IMG/VR virus record: IMGVR_UViG_3300021962_000187 | Location: 1-46,362 of that record | Direction: 5' to 3' (one strand) | Source of the DNA: a virus | DNA: 46,362 nucleotides | Part shown: piece after piece, positions 35,701 to 41,442 of the stretch | Layout: each line of letters starts with the position of its first letter | How positions within the stretch are numbered: position 1 is the first letter of the stretch | Made by a program: the position numbers and the translations under genes | The notes under the pieces: model-generated | What the model was told of the DNA's origin: nothing | What the model saw: the letters and a program-made list of their open reading frames with translations, nothing else | Databases searched by the model: none

Positions 35701-37864
35701 ATTTACAGATCCATTCTTGGGTACTTTGCCTGCACCGGCCTATAACGGCGCACCACCTACAACTGGACCTAACCCTATTGTAGTAGCTGGCGGTGCATTT
35801 GTCGACACTTATTCAAGCCATGCACCAGAAGAACTAGTTCCAGGAGCCATGTTCGACACGCTAGACATGCGTGTGTATACTACTCCGGGATCAGATTGGG
35901 ACGTAAACGGACATGGTTTCCCAGTGTCGTCGCGTAGATATCTTTACGCTGCTGCAACCGAAAACTACAGCTGGGCAGGGTTGTTGGCTTACCCAACTGT
36001 TGTGCAAGTTTACAATCTTACAACTGGTATTCAGTTGACACCCGACGTTGATTTTGTATTAGATTGGCCTAATCAGACAGCAACCATTTTGAATGATGTG
36101 TTTGAAGGTAATGTGTTTGTGATAACAGCCTACAGTCTAGGTGGCGGCAACCAGATTCATGTAGAATCTGTCAACGGTACAGATATAACATCAAACAGAT
36201 TGATAGTACCAGTCGAATACAGTCTTGTTGAACAACTAGTAATATTTGTCAATGGAGAGTTGACCACCAACTACACATTTGCAGATTACGATACCTATAA
36301 TATACTGGTCACATTCTCAAGTGCGTATAGCTCAACTGATCAACTCGTTATCTCTGCCATGGGAACCACTGCAGGTGGATACTCGTGGAGTGTTCCACAG
36401 ACACAATACTTTGTAGCTGATGGTGTAAACTTTGCTTATACCCTGACCAACAGCTTGGAAGGTACTAATCCTGCCAACGTGATTGTTGAGAAAAATGGTA
36501 TTAGAGCGAGACCTGCCGAAGGCGTTGAATACATCGACGATGGTTCCAGCTTGCAATACTATCTGCCCACAAACGGCGGATACAGCCAGGCCTTGATTGC
36601 CGATAACGATGTCAGCGTTTACGTCAACAATGAACCATTAATACTAGGTATCGATTTTATAGTGGATCCGTATGATGGCAGTACAGACAGAACTATTACA
36701 TTGACTTCGTCACCACCTGCAGGAGCAACAATCCTGATATCAGTGCGCACTGCTGCCCAGTATTACATCAGCGGCAATACACTGATATGGAAAACGTCTG
36801 GACCATTGATACCAATCGCCGGAGACATTGTGTCAGTAACCACATTTAACGACACTAGTGAACAGAATATTCTTACACAGGTATTTCAGGGCCCTACCAC
36901 ACAAGGTGTATTGATTAGCCAAGCATATGATGACACTGACTTTGACGATGGCACTGTAAACAATGCACCCGGATCGTTTGACTTCAGTACAGGCAGCGTG
37001 ATTCAAACCAACAACTTTGATACTGGGCGCCTAATAGAAAACGTTGAGCGTATCGAAGTTACCTTGGACGGATTCTACTTGTTTGAAGGAATTGGTTATA
37101 CGGTAGAAGGATCAGTTGTTAACATATCTGGTCCAATAATCAATGCTTCGCAAGTGGTCAGTATCACCAGCTACACTTCCAGTGTGGTTCCAGGTGCTAT
37201 TGCCTTCCGCATATTCCAAGACATGCGCGGCCTGCAGACCACATACCGCATTATTCCAAGTACCACAACACAACTGGCATCTACTCTGTCAGCAACAGCT
37301 GATGTAATCTATGTAGATGATGCCAGTGTACTGAGCGAACCAAACTTGCCACAAGGTATCTTTGGTTTGATCACCATTGACGGCGAGCGTATTGCTTACC
37401 GTACAAGAGATACTGTCAACAATACTGTCAGTGGCTTACGACGCGGTACAGCCGGTACAGGCGCAGCCAGCCATGCAGCAGGAGCAGCAGTTTATGACAT
37501 TGGAATAGGAAATAGATTACCACAAGAATATCAAAACTATGTGATTTCTGAAAACTTCTTGGCCAACGGCACAGAAACAACCTTTACCGCAGCTGATATT
37601 TCCGTGGCTAACTTGGACTCGACCGAGCAAGACGAAGCTGTAGAAGTTTATGTAGGCGGAATACGACAAACTGGTGGATATACTATTTTGGACAGCGACC
37701 CAGTGACAATTGTATTTGCTACTGCACCTACTAAGAACTATCAAGTTACTATTTTGGTAAAACGTGCTCTAAGTTGGTATGCACCCGGTTCTGGCACTGC
37801 CAGCAACGGCATTGCACTGCAAGAGCAGGACACAGTGGCAGCAAGGTTTATACGGGGTGAGTGA
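23747..37864 (+). CDS. Giant 4705-residue virion structural protein with FG-GAP-like beta-propeller
   Basis: This single open frame is 14.1 kb, about 30 percent of the window. The N-terminus (VDLLPEIFRTQTNKQFLGAT, QLEPGVAFLK, FTNYSQYYWLPQGPDSVDVF) matches a large structural protein next to gp6 in marine T4-like phages, as far as I recall, possibly the gp7-position wedge protein. Seven FG-GAP-type repeats are visible at about residues 2258, 2325, 2377, 2566, 2688, 2903 and 2990, for example DRFGHAVTMSQDERWIYVGA and DEFGAGLDYTTGTLLIGAPG. Small beta-domains of the type GDGSTTTFSLANIYS...VYVDG are inserted between them. A conserved segment YFDYFDPLQGRLLGVVAQNI follows. The last 900 residues consist of further fibre-like beta-repeats (VNGELTTNYTF, VNNEPLILGIDF). 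It is probably a wedge or peripheral baseplate protein; exact location and ligand are unknown. Confidence 0.8.
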   Translation: MATRRTVDLLPEIFRTQTNKQFLGATLDQLTQEPVIKRTQGYVGRRVGPGVNPADNYVTEPTATRSDYQLEPGVAFLKPETNTVEDVITYPGMIDALNLQGADTVRQDALFQSEYYAWDPFCDLDKFTNYSQYYWLPQGPDSVDVFGTPIALTDAWEITRGETAYTFSDLAGNNPTLTLVRGGNYEFNVNQPGFNFWIQAAPGVNGRMPATPNISSRDVLGVINNGESQGTVTFNVPLKTAQDFYYTLTNIGTVDLLTGLKFNQLNNVYVSEFLSQYPEGIDGITNLDGRTVIFTNTTADAEDGGWQVTTQFDPLPRDNADNGLVGSFDTTTFDQTTNIDSQAQRYSIWQIQYINDLSGNPFMQLTSIQTIPNFSKFTINFGTIYASTQWYKDAEGYFQQIPLLTAVLDDLYYQDGTDPELFGRIKLVDPGEELFIDINEIIGAKNYTSPNGVVFTNGLKVQFRGPIEPARYQNLEYYVEGVGTGPGEEFRVGFVDGEAYFGAFHTYQGQLMTGAVHSTTTFQQYIYETVEESLLNTGAGAPAGAPLSNTAVPRINIGNGIKLLLVSEFVTPETYTRSASIPYDSTSYDSEPYDASLNAPTVPDYITINRASCDLNAWTRSNRWFHIDVIRATATYNNQVQVIDNNRRAKRPIIEFRANLNLYNFGTQGKTPVNVVDFQETDALSNINGQRGYGIDGYTFITGSRVIFAADLDQEVRNKIYEVQFIDPNNSGVLIIDLVEVPLGTALVNQTVVTLSGNTQQGKSFWFDGVDWIPAQEKTQVNQPPLFDVFDANGVSFSNLAVYPSTTFRGSQLFGYATGSTQIIDEFLGFALRYLNINNVGDIVFQNYLYTDTFIYVRNNVSSELAISTGFIRQYVDRVTFGSLIGWQPAAAENRSRQVFSFVYDQSPLVLDIAIDTETVYAPIQLFAEGVFLDPTNYTYTVGAESTTITLIDELANGAIVEVQVLSNQTSSVGFYQIPLNLENNPLNENSNTFTLGTIRTHYESIGQNLKTIQGPIVGANNTRDLGDIITYGDVIVQHSSPLALTGVFLREQQFELFNSLEFNSREYTKFKALLLDLTTQGDFENLTATQVLDTVLQEIGLGRSEISPFYWSDMITAGETYTENTYTYSFISTPAFDTIQTYDFTASNYLGLSVFLNGVLLTRGYDYDVVPDAPSLVITAPLAVGDVIKIREYPTTYGSYVPNTPTKMGLYPAFRPEIYVDTTYVDPRAVIRGHDGSITLAFNDIRDQVLLEFEKRIFNNLKIVSAIPLIYEDIVPGQFRTTEYTLAQVNDILSTDFLTWVGWNKLDYTTQNYIANNEFTYNYSQSSNVLNAQPVPVGAWRGLYNYFYDTYTPDSTPWQMLGLTEEPDWWAAEYGTGPYTSGNTVLWDDLAAGLIKEPGNYRVDPRFVRPKLLTVLPVDSEGQLVSPLYSVIGNYNTTSFRRSWTFGDDGPVENAWRTSSAWPFAVMRLLALTKPAEFFSLLSDRDRYVFDVSLDQYLWDGRYRLDAKKLTPLYGNGNSKASYLNWIIDYNRQLGINSTDNLTLTLDNIDVRLCWRMAAFSDKNYLKVYTERSTPSSLNTSLLLPDESYQLLLYKNQPFNEITYSSVIVQKVETGYTVLGYSTKNPYFEILESRPSGRNTTISVSGTEVRIALDHTTNVVKVPYGFTFTNIGGVCDFLVSYGKLLENQGLVFADRENGYVLDWLQMAQEFVYWTQQGWAVGTIINLNPAATSISVDQPLSVVDSIKTYSPTDIILNQNRQPLSIGNLVIDRVNNFFKVNSLTSDTINFINLRFTAFEHVMVLDNRSIFADLIYQPVTGARQNRILVSGNLSGDWNGTVNAPGFVLNQDNIPEWIPNFKYAKGEIVLFKNEYWSASTIIQPSQEFNYNRWIKSDYGAIQRGLLPNAATASDQLATAYSVFDANLESEVDLFSYGLIGFRPREYMQALNLDDVSQVNLYQQFLGSKGTIRAAELFSFADLGKEVAQYDIYEYWAILRGQYGATANRSYFELRLNEALLPSDPSLVQVVLSQQESEADQAILLENVWKSSTVLTSPDILPTTTTPSSADVALPTAGYVNLADVDLTLFEFDAGFGSLVLDDIGQATTIWVAKVNPYDWNVYRTETISGDITTVSDNLDGRALVQFSKPHGLSVGDVLVIKYFDPSINGIYRVRVVTDLTSLLIDYVFTGFQTTITGTGIGFTLQTARVSQAADVVDLPYALQLVPGARVWVDNNGDGLWEVIEKTDPFGSPTELTPETQYENTRFGASVAQGLSNLSALIGAPGYNPTALATAPGAVYTYVKTPDNVYEQNSILQLGTTDAAGYGNASDIGDQSWAIVGASASSSDRGYAAVIYRDPGSNFFEQAQLLAIDPAQSITATDRFGHAVTMSQDERWIYVGAPGGNVVYAYGRIDYQTQSTKLIAGASQNLFLYSDKIVIATDEQLAVAVGDQIQTFGTDYTVSDNYVVFPVPPVEGSVITITRRPAASFVGDGSTTTFSLANIYSAVNNYSVVVYVDGAIQRPVIDYSVNGLQDLIFAVAPASDTQIAVKAQTYYTLVDTLTVPGLSSTEQFGFSVSTTTDGRQVMVGTPDVTVNGIPRAGIVYVFDRSVQNFQVTDTSVLDYTTVESPVAPVSVLLNGQFLTNTDGNIGGTFSVAGSTVTLDTTIAVGDIVTVETNTFELIQTIISETPGNSDQFGYVVDQCVNDCSVYIGAPFADSELLQSGFVEFDINQARVYGTITSTVANPTLTAGNTIRVRNFFVTLTGTTISDLVNDVNAALVPNVQATLTTDVELLGDGTSTVFDVGSIYSAAASYTTRVLINDVVQIAGVDYVYNNTNETVTFTTAPSFGTIITVVSGRMTLSVKNFAASIPLNRLQVLPGTGTAFTDVGFDIYVHQQKIVAPVPQSYANFGKKLFISDNTTSLLISAPNGALIEFVTFDDQTTTFDAKTTIFSDTITQSGVVYLYDQLPAASPSVNNPAQFVFGQQIFDNSMASLDEFGAGLDYTTGTLLIGAPGNDQGDSAANYGRAVWFRNDNQLPAWQVTRLQQPVVDINLLNTVYMYDRVTNKPKQYFDYFDPLQGRLLGVVAQNINYIGAIDPAAYNIGGLNNYGGSWTQERVGEIWWNTTDARFIDVNQDDVVYASRRWGQLFPGSTINVYQWIASSVAPVDYTGPGIPLYVNSYVISSSLSQQGIFNTVYYFWVSGITTVNTAAKKTLSIETIRNYIESPKSSGISYIAPINASTVAIYNGLEYISAQDTILHVEYDQTLNDAAVHVEYQLVVQDRADGFLAPALYNKLQDSFCGVDVTGAPVPDPQAPISEQYGVATRPRQSMFVNRFLALKNYLTRVNSVILQLPISESRVFNLLNSAEPEPSSYSGAWNKRVANYEELTFQNLEEVGVGYRYLVASDVTNNGLWTIYQVANGNLPGEKILLLTRVQNYDTKQYWNYINWYQPGYDSATRILIEVPNYSALGTISVPQGSSVKVTANAQGKWEIYQLTDAAVPTWTRVGLQDGTIEFSATLWDYSLGRFGFDVEVFDAQYYDQEPVIETRKIIQAINEEILVGDLLIERNRALILMFNYILSEEQAPTWLAKTSLIDVNHTIRELVPFQSYRRDNQDFVLNYIQEVKPYHVQIREFNLIYNGFDQYNGTVNDFDLPAYWDATENLYISPVLDNAIPPVLSTTSSVPSTSEVWQTLPWNQWYQNYLLSVESVTIADGGDGYSEPPEILLNGETTTGLVCRVNSAGSVVAIDVVADLTDFATTPTIELVGGLPEAVPWVGNTQVFSGTVFQTPDGLVYNVTVSGFLNAVPPIATISPVVDGTALLNYLGRRARAIPVMGNGLVRNIVTTIKYDRYEYQTTIIDWEPDVSYDNGTQVRYADRVWAANTDDSVAILNATFDPDQWTIVSAGDLSGVNRTMGYYVPEVNEPGLDLALLITGVDYPGVQVSAPNFSQNTGFDVGNFDINPFDNLAYGPEGRPTYDPAILDAIYESEFTDPFLGTLPAPAYNGAPPTTGPNPIVVAGGAFVDTYSSHAPEELVPGAMFDTLDMRVYTTPGSDWDVNGHGFPVSSRRYLYAAATENYSWAGLLAYPTVVQVYNLTTGIQLTPDVDFVLDWPNQTATILNDVFEGNVFVITAYSLGGGNQIHVESVNGTDITSNRLIVPVEYSLVEQLVIFVNGELTTNYTFADYDTYNILVTFSSAYSSTDQLVISAMGTTAGGYSWSVPQTQYFVADGVNFAYTLTNSLEGTNPANVIVEKNGIRARPAEGVEYIDDGSSLQYYLPTNGGYSQALIADNDVSVYVNNEPLILGIDFIVDPYDGSTDRTITLTSSPPAGATILISVRTAAQYYISGNTLIWKTSGPLIPIAGDIVSVTTFNDTSEQNILTQVFQGPTTQGVLISQAYDDTDFDDGTVNNAPGSFDFSTGSVIQTNNFDTGRLIENVERIEVTLDGFYLFEGIGYTVEGSVVNISGPIINASQVVSITSYTSSVVPGAIAFRIFQDMRGLQTTYRIIPSTTTQLASTLSATADVIYVDDASVLSEPNLPQGIFGLITIDGERIAYRTRDTVNNTVSGLRRGTAGTGAASHAAGAAVYDIGIGNRLPQEYQNYVISENFLANGTETTFTAADISVANLDSTEQDEAVEVYVGGIRQTGGYTILDSDPVTIVFATAPTKNYQVTILVKRALSWYAPGSGTASNGIALQEQDTVAARFIRGE

Positions 37865-37866
37865 GC

Positions 37867-38034
37867 ATGGTAAATAACAACATGAACGAAAAATTAGAAC
37901 CTGTGTCAAAAATAGAACCAGCTGTGGTAAAAAAGCCAACAAAGCCCAACGAAAATGGGGCACTTCATATTGAAGGATTTATAAAGATTTTTGATCCTAA
38001 TACCGAAGAAGTTATAGTGGAGAAAAGAGCATGA
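37867..38034 (+). CDS. 55-residue mini-paralog of the following structural gene
   Basis: This small gene starts two bases after the giant gene's stop, with GGGGTGAG as ribosome site, and its TGA overlaps the next ATG (ATGA). Its C-terminal half, HIEGFIKIFDPNTEEVIVEK, aligns with residues 8-27 of the next protein, MVEGFLKIHDPNSKEVFVDK. The N-terminal 30 residues are charged and Pro/Lys-rich. It looks like a detached copy of the N-terminal strand pair of its neighbour and may serve as a cap, chaperone or alternative subunit. It is short, but spacing, ribosome site and similarity support it as a true gene. Confidence 0.7.
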   Translation: MVNNNMNEKLEPVSKIEPAVVKKPTKPNENGALHIEGFIKIFDPNTEEVIVEKRA

Positions 38035-38636
38035 TGTCGCTAGGGCCAGTGATGGTAGAAGGATTTCTTAAAATCCACGACCCCAATTCAAAAGAAGTGT
38101 TTGTTGACAAACACAACGCTATTCATTATGAAAACATGAGTATAGCATTGGCTGAAAGCATAGCCAACAAAAATATTGGTTATATCTATGCCATGGCATT
38201 TGGCAACGGTGGCAGTTCAGTAGATCCCACTGGGGTCATCACTTATCTACCACCCAACGTGACCGGTCAGAATGCTGACTTGTATAACCAAACTTATCTC
38301 AAAGTAGTGGATGGAAACAGCCCAGCCAATACAGATCCCACACGCAATAATCTCACAGTGTTGCATACCAGTGGAAAAGTTTACACAGATGTATTAGTAA
38401 CATGTTTGTTGGATTACGGCGAACCCGCTGGACAACAGGCATTTGACAACAGCACCAATTTTAACGGTGAATTTGTGTTTGACGAATTGGGACTAAAAAC
38501 CTGGGAAGGAACTTCAGATGATTTGATGTTGATTACCCATGTGATTTTTCACCCAGTGCAAAAAAGCTTGAATAGACAAATTCAAATAGACTATACTGTG
38601 CGTATTCAGACCTTAACGAACCTGAGTGCAGCATAA
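38031..38636 (+). CDS. Tail-associated structural protein, 201 residues
   Basis: The N-terminal strand pair GPVMVEGFLKIHDPNSKEVF is followed by DKHNAIHYENMSIALAESIA, then AMAFGNGGSSVDPTGVITYL and, near the end, GEFVFDELGLKTWEG and LMLITHVIFHPVQKS. This set of motifs recurs, as far as I remember, in virion proteins of marine T4-like phages between the large baseplate gene and the tail fibres. The beta-rich C-terminus suggests a baseplate-rim or fibre-attachment subunit; this is inference. It has GGAG eight bases before the ATG and overlaps the mini-paralog by four bases. Confidence 0.65.
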   Translation: MMSLGPVMVEGFLKIHDPNSKEVFVDKHNAIHYENMSIALAESIANKNIGYIYAMAFGNGGSSVDPTGVITYLPPNVTGQNADLYNQTYLKVVDGNSPANTDPTRNNLTVLHTSGKVYTDVLVTCLLDYGEPAGQQAFDNSTNFNGEFVFDELGLKTWEGTSDDLMLITHVIFHPVQKSLNRQIQIDYTVRIQTLTNLSAA

Positions 38637-38664
38637 ATATGGGTACAGAATTCTACCATAAATA
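38633..38664 (+). promoter_or_regulatory. Two predicted late promoter elements before the fibre gene
   Basis: ATAAATA occurs at 38633-38639 (overlapping the upstream stop) and again at 38658-38664, 24 bases before the fibre ATG. Both have the TATAAATA core with C in place of the leading T. A purine-rich ribosome site GGACGGAG follows. Confidence 0.5.
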
Positions 38665-38688
38665 CTGACAGGACGGAGTGAAAGAAAA

Positions 38689-40047
38689 ATGGCATATACA
38701 ATTAACTTAACTGATGGCACTATTTTTGCTACTATAGCAGACGGTACCATTAACACCACCTCAAGCATGATCCTGGTTGGTAAAAACTACGCTGGATACG
38801 GCGAATTCCTTGATGAAAACTTTATTCATCTTTTAGAGAATGGTTCTAATACCACTGCTCCGGGAGCACCGCTAACAGGACAACTGTGGTGGGACAAGGC
38901 CAATAGCCTGATGAAAGTGTACACAGGTACAGCTTTCAAAACTATTTCGGCTGCCACTGCCAGCGCAACAGCACCAACCGGAAACGTCACCGGTGATATT
39001 TGGTGGGACACGATTAACCAACAGTTAAAAGTCTGGAACGGTACTGCCTTTGTTCTAGTTGGTCCTGCTAGTTCGTCTGGTCAAGGAACATCTGGCGCTA
39101 TTGTCGAAACTGTCACAGATAACGTTGCTGTTGATCACGTTGTTATCAAATTGTATGTGGCCAACACAATTGTTGGTATTATTTCAAAAGATGCAACTTT
39201 TACTCCTCAAGTTGCAATTTCTGGTTTTGCCACTATCAGTCCTGGAATCCAGCTCAGCAGCACAGTAAGCAACAACTTGTTTAGAGGCACTTCCACTGAT
39301 TCTCAATCACTGGGCGGTTTACTCAGCACATCGTTTTTGCGCAGCGACGCCAACGACACAACTAGTGGCACATTAGGTATCCTAAACGACACTGGCTTGA
39401 CAGTGGGTGCTGATCAAGATGCTAAGATTTCAGTTACCACAGCAACTAGCTCCGTTAACATTCAAAACCAAACACAAGATGCCAACATTGCTATTGTTGT
39501 CAACGACGGCGGTGTCACTACTACAGCAATGCTGGTAAATGGTGCCACAAGTCAAGTGGGCGTTCTTGGTATTACTAACTTGAACTCCAGCGGCGTAGGC
39601 AACATTGGTGCTGCCGGCGCAGTGTTCAACACTGTATTTGCCACAGCTACTACAGCACTATATGCTGACGTTGCAGAACGTTTTGCAGCTGACGACGAAT
39701 ACGAAGCAGGTACAGTGGTTGAATTGGGCGGCTCAGCTGAAATTACCAAATCTGTTGATGAATTGAGTGAAAATGTATTCGGAGTGATAAGTACAAGAGC
39801 TGCTTATCTAATGAACTCTGGTGCAGGAACAGATTCAACTCACCCTCCTATCGCAATGACAGGCCGTGTACCAGTTAGAGTAACTGGGTCAATCCGTAAA
39901 GGTGACCGATTAGTAGCAGCAGGCGACGGCCTAGCTCGCGCTGCCAAAACAGGCGAAGCTACAGCGTTTAACGTAATTGGTCGGGCTTTGGAATCCAAGG
40001 AAAGCGAAAGTCTTGGCGTTATTGAAGCAATCGTGACCATCAACTAA
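38689..40047 (+). CDS. Tail fibre-like protein with duplicated WWD/GTAF module
   Basis: This 452-residue protein opens with a virion-attachment-like domain including YGEFLDENFIHLLENGS. Two related modules follow: GQLWWDKANSLMKVYTGTAF (residues 64-83) and GDIWWDTINQQLKVWNGTAF (102-121). The centre is a repetitive Thr/Ser/Asn-rich beta region. The C-terminal domain starts at TTALYADVAERFAADDEYEA, continues GTVVELGG, then GRVPVRVTGSIRKGDRLVAA, a domain common at the ends of fibres of marine myoviruses. Such proteins bind the host surface. Two late-promoter elements and a strong ribosome site precede it, consistent with high late expression. I cannot tell a long from a short fibre. Confidence 0.75.
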   Translation: MAYTINLTDGTIFATIADGTINTTSSMILVGKNYAGYGEFLDENFIHLLENGSNTTAPGAPLTGQLWWDKANSLMKVYTGTAFKTISAATASATAPTGNVTGDIWWDTINQQLKVWNGTAFVLVGPASSSGQGTSGAIVETVTDNVAVDHVVIKLYVANTIVGIISKDATFTPQVAISGFATISPGIQLSSTVSNNLFRGTSTDSQSLGGLLSTSFLRSDANDTTSGTLGILNDTGLTVGADQDAKISVTTATSSVNIQNQTQDANIAIVVNDGGVTTTAMLVNGATSQVGVLGITNLNSSGVGNIGAAGAVFNTVFATATTALYADVAERFAADDEYEAGTVVELGGSAEITKSVDELSENVFGVISTRAAYLMNSGAGTDSTHPPIAMTGRVPVRVTGSIRKGDRLVAAGDGLARAAKTGEATAFNVIGRALESKESESLGVIEAIVTIN

Positions 40048-40062
40048 TTGGAAAAATAAAAC

Positions 40063-41061
40063 ATGACTTATTCAGCAGGCGGATTAATACAAGCAACCGA
40101 TTATAACGGTTTTGTTAGCACCACATCGGGTGCCAATGTTAACGGTATTTGGTCAACTGGCAGTACAGATTCAGGCTACGGCCAATCTGCCCTGGCTACA
40201 GTATCGGCTGCTGGAACGGTTACTGCTACTCAATGGGCCAGTTTAGTTAACACTATCAGCTCAATGGCCAGTCATCAAGGTACCACAATTACCAGCAGAA
40301 CAGCACCGGTAACAGGTAATATTATTACTATCCTTAGTAATCTTAATACTGATTTGACAACACTTACTACCAATCGAGGTAATGCTGCTGCCAATGGTAC
40401 TCAATACGGTACATTTACAGGAACAACATCCAAGACAACTGCAACTGGTTCTGGATCTACTCCATGGACCATTACCTTTACACACACCATTACATTTGCC
40501 AGTGCCAACGCTGCACGGTATTTCTTCAATGCAGGCGGCCGCATCAAGTGGGAAACAAGTAAAACTGCTGATGCGACCGAAGCTGATACAGAATGGAACG
40601 ATCTAGCCAATACCTTAGTTGGTGATATTTACATCACTGGCGGAACTGGAACACAGCAGATTGCCGGTACTGCATATACTGGTACTACCAAAATTGGTGG
40701 AACAGGCACACCTAACACACTGTTGACCACAACTGGTTGGTATGATTTGCTTACAACTGATACCATTATTTACAAACAGTTTGCCGACACTGCTCCGTAT
40801 ACTGGTCAGTTTATACAAATTTCAGCCAAAACAGCAGGAACAGGAACACAGTTGGTACTGACCACAGTTTGGACTGATCCAGGCGGGTCAGGTGCCGGTT
40901 CTACTGATGCTATTTCTGGTGGCACTGGTGTAAGTAGTCCAGCTACCTCAGTCGGTGCTGCCACAGCCCCAACCACTTTGGTAACTTATTTCCCACCTAG
41001 CTCAACATATCTAACAAGCGCAAGTTGGGGAACTCCAACTATTGCTGCCACAGTAGCTTAA
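40063..41061 (+). CDS. Probable tail fibre or virion surface protein, Thr/Gly-rich
   Basis: This 332-residue protein has a strongly biased composition (Thr, Gly, Ser, Ala) and few charges. It begins MTYSAGGLIQATDYNGFVST, a start I associate with phage virion proteins following fibre genes, and contains ARYFFNAGGRIKWETSK, a motif of phage structural proteins (FF-N-x-GG-x-[IL]). The remainder looks like repeated beta strands (TGTQLVLTTVWTDPGGSGAG). It is 15 bases downstream of the fibre gene and is the last gene before the terminator at 41080. It is likely a fibre tip, adhesin or decoration protein; the exact role is unknown. Confidence 0.6.
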   Translation: MTYSAGGLIQATDYNGFVSTTSGANVNGIWSTGSTDSGYGQSALATVSAAGTVTATQWASLVNTISSMASHQGTTITSRTAPVTGNIITILSNLNTDLTTLTTNRGNAAANGTQYGTFTGTTSKTTATGSGSTPWTITFTHTITFASANAARYFFNAGGRIKWETSKTADATEADTEWNDLANTLVGDIYITGGTGTQQIAGTAYTGTTKIGGTGTPNTLLTTTGWYDLLTTDTIIYKQFADTAPYTGQFIQISAKTAGTGTQLVLTTVWTDPGGSGAGSTDAISGGTGVSSPATSVGAATAPTTLVTYFPPSSTYLTSASWGTPTIAATVA

Positions 41062-41079
41062 TCAAACTGCAATAAAACG

Positions 41080-41112
41080 GTAAAGGACTTATTCAAAGTC
41101 CTTTACTTTTAT
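41080..41112 (+). terminator. Strong intrinsic terminator closing the tail operon
   Basis: GTAAAGGACTT (41080-41090) pairs perfectly with AAGTCCTTTAC (41096-41106) around ATTCA, followed by TTTTATCTT. An 11-bp stem with a T-run 18 bases after the last tail gene is a textbook Rho-independent terminator. Confidence 0.9.
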
Positions 41113-41130
41113 CTTCCTTTCCTGTATAAT
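41102..41130 (+). promoter_or_regulatory. Sigma70-type promoter overlapping the terminator
   Basis: TTTACT (41102-41107) and TATAAT (41125-41130) are separated by exactly 17 bases. The -35 box lies within the 3' arm and T-run of the terminator. Start of transcription is expected near 41137, at the first codons of the next gene, which lacks a ribosome site. Confidence 0.65.
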
Positions 41131-41133
41131 CAA

Positions 41134-41442
41134 ATGATGGATACTAACGAACTTGTAGCACAGGCTCGCAGCCGGTTTGATCACGCGGCTGCACGACGAG
41201 TCCTTAAAGAAAAATACGAAGCCAAGATGCTGTTTGCTCATGCTGGTGGCATGTGGCGAGCAGGCCCAGAATTAATAAACATTGTTCTAGCCTGTTCTGG
41301 AACCGAAATGGTATTGTTAGACCTTTATGAAAATCCGGTTAAAGTAACTCGATCAGAGTTATATAGACTAGCTGTTGAAAGATGGCAAGAGCAAATGAAT
41401 GCTTGGTTAATCGAACACGAAGAATTATCTCGGCAACGATGA
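41134..41442 (+). CDS. Conserved phage protein of unknown function, 102 residues
   Basis: A compact helical protein: RSRFDHAAARRVLKEKYEAK, then MLFAHAGGMWRAGPELINIV, VLLDLYENPVKVTRSELYRL and ERWQEQMNAWLIEHEEL. I recall near-identical motif order in small proteins of cyanophage and other marine T4-like genomes, but no function is known to me. It is first in the accessory operon and overlaps the next gene by four bases. Two ATG codons are possible, 41134 and 41137. The predicted transcript would start almost at the second and neither has a ribosome site, hinting at a leaderless message. Confidence 0.75.
   Translation: MMDTNELVAQARSRFDHAAARRVLKEKYEAKMLFAHAGGMWRAGPELINIVLACSGTEMVLLDLYENPVKVTRSELYRLAVERWQEQMNAWLIEHEELSRQR

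Noticed and set aside
41382-41438. Upstream extension of paralog 1 to 41382
   Set aside because: It lies wholly within the preceding conserved gene, while ATG 41439 gives the ATGA overlap typical of this operon.
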